From assembly GCA_946885905.1 (NCBI GenBank), contig CAMPHL010000131.1:1-7134 (forward strand): a stretch of DNA of 7,134 nucleotides, in the 5' to 3' direction. The translations under genes and the position numbers were made by a program. The stretch comes from an uncultured Pseudomonadota bacterium. GTDB taxonomy: Bacteria; Pseudomonadota; Gammaproteobacteria; Burkholderiales; Usitatibacteraceae. This document shows, in pieces, positions 1 to 4,109 of this stretch. Below the pieces are notes generated by a model, which made no database searches, was not told the DNA's origin, and worked only from the letters and a program-made list of their open reading frames with translations. Position 1 is the stretch's first letter. Each line of letters opens with the position of its first letter.

Positions 1-935
1 TGCTCGAGCGCGTCGCGCACCAGGGGCCTGTTCGATTCGTACCGGGCGCGCCGTTCCCGCATGGGCTCGAGCAGATCGTTCAGCACGTCCGTCAGCCGGT
101 CCTTGAGCTCCTTGTTGCCGACACCCGTGCGCTCGTAGCGCTCCTTCAGGTCCCGGACGCGGGCCGCGTCCCGATCGAACGCGTCGAGGTACGTGAAGAC
201 CGGGTTCGCCTCCACCTTGCCGGGCTCGTTCGCTCCCCTCGGAGGGCCGGCGTACATGGCTCGCACTTTTCTCGCCACGGTCCTCGCGCTGTCCTTGAGG
301 TCGATCGTGTTGCCGCGCGACTTGCTCATCTTCGCCTTGCCGTCGGTGCCCGCGAGGCGCGGTACGCGCCCCAGGAGCGCCTCCGGTTCCGGAAAGACCG
401 GTTCGATCTCCCGGTTGAAGCGGCGTGCCGCCTGCCGCGCGAGCTCGATGTGCGGCAACTGGTCCTCGCCGGCGGCGACCAGGTGCGCGCGAGGCAGGAG
501 GATGTTCGCCACCTGCATCACCGGGTAGATGTAAAAGGCCACCGGAGCCGGCTTGCGCGGGGTTTCGACCGCTTCCATCTCCGCCTTGAGCGTGGGGTTG
601 CGCTCGAGCATGCTCCTGGGCAGGAACCACGCGAGCCAGGCCATCAGCTCCGCGTGCTCCGGGACCAGGCTTTCGATCACGAAGCTGCTGCGTTCGGGAT
701 CGAGCCCCACGGCCAGCCAGTCGAGCGCGACTTCCCATACGGAATCGCGCACGCGCCGAAGGTCGTGCGCATAGTCCGAGACCTGGTAGTCCGCGATGAG
801 GAAGTAGCTCTCGTACTCGTGCTGCAGGCGGACCCAGTTCTCGAGCGCGCCCGCATAGTGGCCGAGGTGCAGCGCTCCGGTCGGCCGGATGCCCGTGAGA
901 AGGCGCCTCGCAGCGCCTGCTTTCCCGGCTTTCAC
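1..935 (-). CDS. trpS: Tryptophanyl-tRNA synthetase, C-terminus cut by window edge
   Basis: Class I aminoacyl-tRNA synthetase that charges tRNA-Trp with tryptophan in the cytoplasm. I translated the minus strand by hand: 311 codons are open with no stop. The N-terminus has LTGIRPTGALHLGHY (residues 13-27), with HLGH as the HIGH-type ATP-binding motif. KMSKS is at residues 202-206 (LAGTDGKAKMSKS), and FYIYPVMQVANILL and GEDQLPHIELAR between them are typical of TrpS. The stretch AMYAGPPR and the later KELKDRLTDVLNDLLEPMRERR also fit the family C-terminus. The start is taken as GTG at 935-933: it lies 12 codons before the conserved LTGIRPTG, an AGG lies 8 bases upstream, and no ATG occurs before about residue 107. 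That GTG overlaps the stop of the upstream regulator gene (GTGA), so the two are probably co-transcribed and translationally coupled. The last part of the gene is outside the window. Confidence 0.96.
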   Translation of the reverse strand, partial: MKAGKAGAARRLLTGIRPTGALHLGHYAGALENWVRLQHEYESYFLIADYQVSDYAHDLRRVRDSVWEVALDWLAVGLDPERSSFVIESLVPEHAELMAWLAWFLPRSMLERNPTLKAEMEAVETPRKPAPVAFYIYPVMQVANILLPRAHLVAAGEDQLPHIELARQAARRFNREIEPVFPEPEALLGRVPRLAGTDGKAKMSKSRGNTIDLKDSARTVARKVRAMYAGPPRGANEPGKVEANPVFTYLDAFDRDAARVRDLKERYERTGVGNKELKDRLTDVLNDLLEPMRERRARYESNRPLVRDALE

Positions 936-1402
936 CGGCTGCGCCTGGCGATCGGCACGGCCCTCGCCTCGCCGGGCCTCAACGCCCGCGCCAGGCCCCG
1001 CGGCCGGTGCACGAGGTCGGCCAGGGTGTGCTCGTCCAGCGCTGCGTACAGCGCGTCGAAGGCGTCGACGAGGATGCCCTTCAGCTCGCACACCGGAAAG
1101 ATGCAGCAGGCGCCGGGATCTTTACCGAGGCACTGCACGATGGCCTCGTCGCCTTCGGCTGCGCGCAGCACCGCCCCGATGCGGATCGACTCCGGCGGGC
1201 GCGCGAGGCGGATGCCGCCGCCCCTGCCGCGCGTCGACTCGACCAGGCCTTCGCGGGCCAGGTGCTGCACGACCTTCATCAGGTGGTTCTCCGAAATCGC
1301 GTACGCGGCCGCGATCGCCGGGATGGTCGCGCGCTTCGCCGGGTCGATGGCGAGGTACATGAGCACGCGCAGCGTGTAGTCGGAAAAGGCCGTGAGGCGC
1401 AT
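932..1402 (-). CDS. nsrR: Rrf2-family regulator, probable nitric-oxide sensor NsrR
   Basis: 156-residue DNA-binding regulator. NsrR proteins carry an iron-sulfur cluster that is destroyed by nitric oxide, which relieves repression of NO-defence genes. The N-terminus MRLTAFSDYTLRVLMYLA and the winged-helix region NHLMKVVQHLAREGLVESTRG followed by RGGGIRLA (about residues 39-67) match the Rrf2 family and NsrR in particular. The cluster region has C91, C99, C100 and C105 (CLGKDPGACCIFPVC), the C-x7-C-x5-C spacing of betaproteobacterial NsrR. D8, the fourth ligand known from Streptomyces NsrR, is present, as is the C-terminal DEHTLADLV motif. The ATG at 1402 is chosen because it begins the conserved MxLTxFxDY; a longer frame reaches 1525 but runs through the divergent promoter region. 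I see no good Shine-Dalgarno before 1402. It is divergent from fdxA and overlaps trpS downstream. Another Rrf2 type (IscR- or RsrR-like) is less likely given the Cys spacing. Confidence 0.85.
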   Translation of the reverse strand: MRLTAFSDYTLRVLMYLAIDPAKRATIPAIAAAYAISENHLMKVVQHLAREGLVESTRGRGGGIRLARPPESIRIGAVLRAAEGDEAIVQCLGKDPGACCIFPVCELKGILVDAFDALYAALDEHTLADLVHRPRGLARALRPGEARAVPIARRSR

Positions 1403-1410
1403 GGGCTTAT

Positions 1411-1433
1411 AAGAGGTATTCCGGATATTGCTT
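1411..1433. promoter_or_regulatory. Imperfect 23-bp dyad, candidate Rrf2/NsrR operator next to nsrR
   Basis: Left half AAGAGGTATTC, centre C, right half GGATATTGCTT. This is the 11-1-11 layout of NsrR sites; the known consensus is roughly AAGATGYATTT-N-AAATRCATCTT, and about 15 of 22 positions agree by my count. The site ends 8 bp before the nsrR start codon, where a bound repressor would block nsrR expression. It also overlaps a weak -35 for fdxA. Operator function is inferred. Confidence 0.45.
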
Positions 1434-1456
1434 TGTGGGTGGAGCGCTGCTAGCCT
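1428..1456 (+). promoter_or_regulatory. Weak sigma-70-like promoter candidate for fdxA
   Basis: TTGCTT (1428-1433), 17-bp spacer, TAGCCT (1451-1456). Each hexamer agrees with the consensus at only 3 of 6 positions. It is listed because it sits between the two 23-bp dyads: its -35 overlaps the first dyad and its predicted transcription start falls inside the second, as expected for a repressed promoter. Confidence 0.25.
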
Positions 1457-1457
1457 T

Positions 1458-1480
1458 AAGCAGTACCGATGGTACTGCTT
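1458..1480. promoter_or_regulatory. Perfect 23-bp inverted repeat, candidate operator for fdxA
   Basis: Arms AAGCAGTACC (1458-1467) and GGTACTGCTT (1471-1480) are exact reverse complements around GAT. It shares the half-site pattern AAGnnGTA and the total length of 23 bp with the dyad at 1411-1433; 14 of 23 positions are identical between the two sites. It lies 43 bp upstream of the fdxA start codon. A short TTTT follows the right arm, so a terminator-like hairpin is conceivable, but its place between two divergent genes makes an operator more likely. Confidence 0.5.
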
Positions 1481-1523
1481 TTGATGCCGCGGCGGTTTCG
1501 ACGCGCCATCCGAGGAGCCTTCC

Positions 1524-1898
1524 ATGACCTACGTGGTGACCGAGTCCTGCATCAAGTGCAAGTACACCGACTGCGTCGACGTGTGCCCGGTGGACGCCTT
1601 CCGCGAGGGCCCCAACTTCCTCGCGATCGATCCGGACGAATGCATCGATTGCACGCTGTGCGTCTCCGAGTGCCCGGTCGAGGCGATCTTCGCCGAGGAC
1701 GACGTGCCCGAAGGGCAGCGCGGCTTCATCGCGCTCAATGCGCAGCTCGCGCGGCAGTGGAAACCCATCGTCGTCACCAGGAAACCGCCCGCCGACGCGG
1801 ACGCGTGGGCGAAGGTCGAGGACAAGAAGGACCTGCTCGAGCTTTCGCCCGCCCAGGAGCCTGCCGAAAATCCATCCGAGAAGGAACCCTGTACATGA
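1524..1898 (+). CDS. fdxA: FdxA-type 7Fe/8Fe ferredoxin
   Basis: 124-residue soluble electron carrier of the Azotobacter vinelandii ferredoxin I type, normally holding one [3Fe-4S] and one [4Fe-4S] cluster. The ligand cysteines are all present: C9, C17 and C50 for the first cluster and C21, C40, C43 and C46 for the second. C12, the non-ligand cysteine near the 3Fe cluster, is also present, but the Azotobacter free cysteine C24 is Ala here (CPVDAF, A25). The order [24 protein letters not shown] is family-typical. The tail is about 18 residues longer than in Azotobacter (106 residues), rich in Glu and Pro, and ends in Cys-Thr. AGGAG at 1513-1517, 6 bases before ATG, supports the start. The gene overlaps the DUF2249 gene by ATGA and diverges from nsrR, so NO or Fe-S stress control is likely. 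Its redox partner is unknown. Confidence 0.93.
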   Translation: MTYVVTESCIKCKYTDCVDVCPVDAFREGPNFLAIDPDECIDCTLCVSECPVEAIFAEDDVPEGQRGFIALNAQLARQWKPIVVTRKPPADADAWAKVEDKKDLLELSPAQEPAENPSEKEPCT

Positions 1899-2155
1899 GC
1901 CACGCCGCCCAGCTGCACTTGTCCCCCGATTCGGTCCATCCCTTCGACGCGCGCGGAATCGCCAAGCGCTTCAGGCATGCCGCGATCTTCGGCGCCCTCG
2001 ATTCGCTGCGGCCCGGCGAAACGATGCGCTTCGTGAACGACCACGATCCGCTGCCGCTGCTCGGCCAGCTGCGCGAGCGTTATGCCGAGCGCCTCGACAT
2101 CCGCTACCTGCAGCGCGAGCCCGGCGCCATCGTGATCGATTTCGTCCGGCAGTAG
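1895..2155 (+). CDS. DUF2249 domain protein
   Basis: 86-residue cytoplasmic protein with no signal peptide or membrane segment. It matches the DUF2249 family: FDARGI near residues 17-22, the segment [23 protein letters not shown] (about 34-56) with the characteristic NDHDP at 48-52, and a YLQREPG...IDF strand near the end. The domain fills the whole protein. The biochemical role of DUF2249 is not established; from general knowledge it often occurs near NO-responsive or denitrification genes and can be fused to hemerythrin-like domains, which fits the neighbouring NsrR. The ATG overlaps the fdxA stop (ATGA), and AAGGA at 1881-1885 precedes it by 9 bases, so it is the second gene of a coupled fdxA operon. 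A role in handling NO or metal stress is inference only. Confidence 0.85.
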   Translation: MSHAAQLHLSPDSVHPFDARGIAKRFRHAAIFGALDSLRPGETMRFVNDHDPLPLLGQLRERYAERLDIRYLQREPGAIVIDFVRQ

Positions 2156-2173
2156 GCGCTCCACGGATCAACG

Positions 2174-2186
2174 AAAGTGCATTCAA
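2174..2186. repeat. Copy 1 of a 13-base element shared with the fdh upstream region
   Basis: AAAGTGCATTCAA here and AAATTGCATTCAA at 3809-3821 match at 12 of 13 bases in the same orientation, and lie 90 and 81 bases before the lipoprotein and fdh-operon start codons. The element partly resembles an NsrR half-site (AAGATGYATTT) but is not a clear match. It overlaps the dyad at 2181-2199. Confidence 0.4.
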
Positions 2187-2199
2187 ACGTCATTTGAAT
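2181..2199. promoter_or_regulatory. 19-bp perfect dyad upstream of the lipoprotein gene
   Basis: Arms ATTCAAA (2181-2187) and TTTGAAT (2193-2199) are exact reverse complements around CGTCA. It lies in the 121-bp gap between the DUF2249 stop and the lipoprotein start, in an AT-richer patch of an otherwise GC-rich region. It does not fit the FNR (TTGAT-N4-ATCAA) or CRP consensus. The gap shows no obvious terminator and no convincing sigma-70 promoter. Confidence 0.4.
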
Positions 2200-2276
2200 T
2201 CGTTGGACTTCATCCAGGGCACGACCGACGATGGGTTTGCGATCACACCGATCGCGTCCTGCCGAAGGAGGCTCGG

Positions 2277-2510
2277 ATGAATGCCAGGAAAATCATGACG
2301 GCGCCGCTCGTGGCCCTCGCGGCCGCTTTCGCACTCTCCGCGTGCGGTGAGCTTTCGCAGGACGGGCCGAAGCCTTTCGCCATGGAGGACGAGATCCGAC
2401 CCTATTCGGGGGATGTCTTCAAGGGCGACCAGGCGCTCTACGACCAGAGGCTGGTGGACCGCACGAAGACCCAGGACGATTACCTGACGGTGGACCGCTG
2501 GGGCAAGTGA
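2277..2510 (+). CDS. Small lipoprotein of unknown function
   Basis: 77 residues with a lipoprotein signal: charged MNARK, hydrophobic core around residues 9-20, and a lipobox LSAC with the acylated Cys at position 23. The mature part is 55 residues, hydrophilic and charged, ending in KTQDDYLTVDRWGK. Residue +2 is Gly, not Asp, so by the enterobacterial sorting rule the outer membrane is expected, anchored on the periplasmic side. AAGGAGG at 2265-2271, 5 bases before the ATG, is a very strong ribosome site and fixes the start. I do not recognise a domain. The gap upstream suggests its own promoter, and the gene converges with the histidine kinase, with only 18 bases between the stops. A periplasmic role connected with the redox genes around it is a guess from position alone. 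Confidence 0.8.
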   Translation: MNARKIMTAPLVALAAAFALSACGELSQDGPKPFAMEDEIRPYSGDVFKGDQALYDQRLVDRTKTQDDYLTVDRWGK

Positions 2511-2528
2511 AGTGCGTGACCCCGGCGG

Positions 2529-3650
2529 TCATGGAAGTCGCGGCGCCGCGAGCGGCAGCGTGAAGTGCAACGTAGTGCCGACGCCCGGCGAGCTTTCCAC
2601 CCAGATCCGTCCCCTGTGCGCGTCCACGATGCCCTTCGTGATCGGCAATCCCAGGCCGACGCCGCCGCGGCGTACGCGGCGCGCTTGCCAGAAGCGCTCG
2701 AATACGTAGGGCTGATCCTCGGCGGCGAGGCCGGGTCCCGTATCGGTTACGGTGAAGCGCACGCAATCCGGCAACGCGGCCGCGGCGAGCTCGATGCGCC
2801 CGCCTTCGGGCGTGAACTTGTGCGCATTGCCGATCAGGTTCGCCAGCACCTGCGCCACGCGTTCGCGGTCGGCGAGCACCGTGGTGCCGGCGGCCTTGCA
2901 GGCGCACCGGAGCTCCTGGTTCTTGGCTGCGAGCAGGGGCGTGAAGTGGCCGACCGCGTCCTCGCAGATCACGGCCGCATCGATCGGGGCGAGGTCGACG
3001 CGCAGGCCGCCGCGAGTGATCTGCGAGACGTCCATGAGGTCGGAGATGAGGCGGTTCATGCCCGCGACTGCCCGCCTGATGATGCCGATCTGGGCGGCGC
3101 GCCTGTCTTCGGGCAACGCGGACTCGAGCAGGCTCGCGCCCATCGCGATCACGCCGAGCGGGTTGCGCAGGTCGTGGCTCACGATGGCGAGGATGTCGTC
3201 GCGTGACCGGACGGCCGCCTGGGCTTCCTCGCGCGCGGCAGTTTCGCGCTCGATGAGGTCGCGCAGCTCCGCCTGCGCACGCTTCTGGTCCGAGATATCC
3301 ACGAGTATCGACAGGACGCGCCCCGAGCCGTCGGCGAGCGCCACGGAATGCCTTCTCGTGAAGACCGGCGAGCCGTCCTTGCGGCGATACTCCCTTTCTT
3401 CCGACCGCGCGATGCGCCGCCCCCGGAGCCGCTCGATGTCCTGCTGCTCGAGGGCGCGCGATTCGGGCGGGGCGAGGTCGAGCCACCCGAGCATGCCGCC
3501 GGCGAATTCCGTGCGCCGATAGCCCAGGATCTCGAGGAAGTGGTCGTTGGCCTCGTGTATGGCGCCGGAGGCGTCCCAGAGCGCGACCCCCACGACGCCG
3601 GAGTCGGCGATGAGCCCCAGCGGGAGCTCTCCCAGGGAAGGAGCGGGCAT
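2529..3650 (-). CDS. Soluble PAS-domain sensor histidine kinase, orphan
   Basis: 373 residues with no membrane segment, so a cytoplasmic sensor. A PAS domain spans about residues 13-120 (GVALWDASGAIHEANDHFLEILGY, ending in the PAC-like REYRRKDGSPVF and VLSILVDISDQKRAQ). A probable coiled-coil linker follows (about 122-150), then a HisKA domain with phospho-acceptor H159 in IVSHDLRNPLG. The ATP-binding domain has the N box (N275 in NLIGNAHKF), G1 box (DTGPG, D303), F box (YVFERFWQ) and G2 box (GVGLGL, 330-335), so all catalytic motifs look intact. No haem- or flavin-binding residue can be assigned to the PAS domain. The ATG at 3650 has GAGG 10 bases upstream, somewhat far; the start is likely but not certain. 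No response regulator is next to it. It is divergent from the fdh operon and may sense a redox or metabolic signal for it, which is inference. Confidence 0.9.
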   Translation of the reverse strand: MPAPSLGELPLGLIADSGVVGVALWDASGAIHEANDHFLEILGYRRTEFAGGMLGWLDLAPPESRALEQQDIERLRGRRIARSEEREYRRKDGSPVFTRRHSVALADGSGRVLSILVDISDQKRAQAELRDLIERETAAREEAQAAVRSRDDILAIVSHDLRNPLGVIAMGASLLESALPEDRRAAQIGIIRRAVAGMNRLISDLMDVSQITRGGLRVDLAPIDAAVICEDAVGHFTPLLAAKNQELRCACKAAGTTVLADRERVAQVLANLIGNAHKFTPEGGRIELAAAALPDCVRFTVTDTGPGLAAEDQPYVFERFWQARRVRRGGVGLGLPITKGIVDAHRGRIWVESSPGVGTTLHFTLPLAAPRLP

Positions 3651-3764
3651 TCGATTTGGACCTCGGCGGCTGTCGTAGTTCCGCGATCAAGCACGGCGCT
3701 ACGGGACGTCCAGTAGGGCGCCGCGGCCAGCCCGAAGTAAAACGAATTCGAATGCCGCTTCACT

Positions 3765-3777
3765 GCAACGGGCTTGC
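3765..3777. promoter_or_regulatory. Short dyad GCAA-CGGGC-TTGC, candidate regulator site 1
   Basis: Arms GCAA (3765-3768) and TTGC (3774-3777) around CGGGC. It resembles the stronger dyad at 3798-3817, with the same GCAA, CGGG and TTGC blocks. The centres are about 36 bp apart, near three and a half helical turns. Short arms alone would not be significant; the similarity to the neighbour is the reason for listing it. Confidence 0.3.
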
Positions 3778-3797
3778 TCGCCGCGCGCCCTGCGGCG

Positions 3798-3817
3798 ATG
3801 CAATCGGGAAATTGCAT
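3798..3817. promoter_or_regulatory. 20-bp perfect dyad, candidate regulator site 2 for the fdh operon
   Basis: Arms ATGCAAT (3798-3804) and ATTGCAT (3811-3817) are exact reverse complements around CGGGAA. It ends 85 bp before the first gene of the fdh operon. Size and symmetry suit a dimeric regulator; which family cannot be told. Its right arm lies inside the 13-base element at 3809-3821. Confidence 0.45.
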
Positions 3818-3821
3818 TCAA
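3809..3821. repeat. Copy 2 of the 13-base element shared with the lipoprotein upstream region
   Basis: AAATTGCATTCAA, one mismatch from AAAGTGCATTCAA at 2174-2186, same orientation, at a similar distance from the downstream start codon. See copy 1. Confidence 0.4.
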
Positions 3822-3902
3822 TCCCCAACAAGTTTCGTTTTACGCGCGCGTCGCGCGCGCCGAAGATGGTGCGCATCCGGAGTCCATCGACAGGAGCCTG
3901 GA

Positions 3903-4094
3903 ATGGCAGACAACACGATCTCGAGCCGCCGCGACTTCTTGCTCGGCGCCGGACTTGGCGCGGCGGCGGCGGCAACCTTCGTGGCGAGGCCGCGTCGCGT
4001 GCCGGTGCGGGCCGATGAAGCCGAACCTCCACGCCCGAGCGGCTATCGTGCCTCGCCCCACGTCCTCAAGTACTACCGAACCACCGAAGCCTGA
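3903..4094 (+). CDS. Small Tat-signal protein of the formate dehydrogenase locus
   Basis: 63 residues, resembling the family named 'formate dehydrogenase region TAT target' (TIGR02811 as I recall it). It has a twin-arginine signal SRRDFL with R9-R10, a hydrophobic Gly/Ala run at about 13-27, and a possible signal-peptidase site after VRA (residue 37), leaving roughly 26 mature residues ending in the family-like HVLKYYRTTEA. Almost the whole protein is therefore signal sequence. Its role is not established; the constant association with FdhA suggests a part in assembly or export of the enzyme, or a small subunit. AGGAG at 3892-3896, 6 bases before the ATG, supports the start. It is the first gene of the operon and is followed by fdhA after 15 bases. 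Confidence 0.88.
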   Translation: MADNTISSRRDFLLGAGLGAAAAATFVARPRRVPVRADEAEPPRPSGYRASPHVLKYYRTTEA

Positions 4095-4109
4095 TCCCGG
4101 GAGCCGGCC

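Larger units (their letters stand above)
3737..3843. repeat. Widely spaced 10-bp inverted repeat bracketing the fdh control region
   Basis: GTAAAACGAA at 3737-3746 and its exact reverse complement TTCGTTTTAC at 3834-3843, separated by 87 bp. The arms enclose both GCAA/TTGC dyads. They could be two binding sites for one regulator in opposite orientation, one facing each divergent gene. No target-site duplication or transposase is present, so a mobile element is not suggested. Confidence 0.45.
3651..3902. promoter_or_regulatory. Divergent control region between kinase gene and fdh operon
   Basis: 252 bp without a convincing gene. The part from about 3735 to 3850 is AT-richer than the flanks and holds several short inverted repeats (listed separately), as expected of a control region. 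A TTGCAT at 3812-3817 could be a -35, but no good -10 follows at 17 bp. A GC-only stretch of CG repeats lies at about 3843-3860. No FNR box and no sigma-54 site was found by eye. Confidence 0.6.

Noticed and set aside
450..1379. A 309-codon plus-strand frame opposite trpS and nsrR
   Set aside because: The minus strand encodes two clearly recognised proteins across the same bases; the plus-strand frame has no domain.
1403..1525. N-terminal extension of the NsrR frame to 1525
   Set aside because: The added residues are not family-like and would place the gene across both dyads and the fdxA ribosome site; conserved similarity begins at the ATG at 1402.
2218..2242. GGCACG followed by TTTGC as a sigma-54 promoter
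   Set aside because: The two blocks are 19 bases apart instead of the required 10 between GG and GC.
2517..2531. TGACC-CCGGC-GGTCA inverted repeat between the convergent lipoprotein and kinase stops, as a bidirectional terminator
   Set aside because: Arms of only 5 bp and no T-tract on either side; too weak to call an intrinsic terminator.
2507..2569. Direct repeat GTGAAGTGC (2507-2515 and 2561-2569)
   Set aside because: A single 9-base match, with both copies touching coding sequence; no spacing or context suggests function.
3843..3861. CG-repeat stretch upstream of the fdh operon as a special structure
   Set aside because: Low-complexity CG alternation is common in GC-rich genomes and shows no further pattern.
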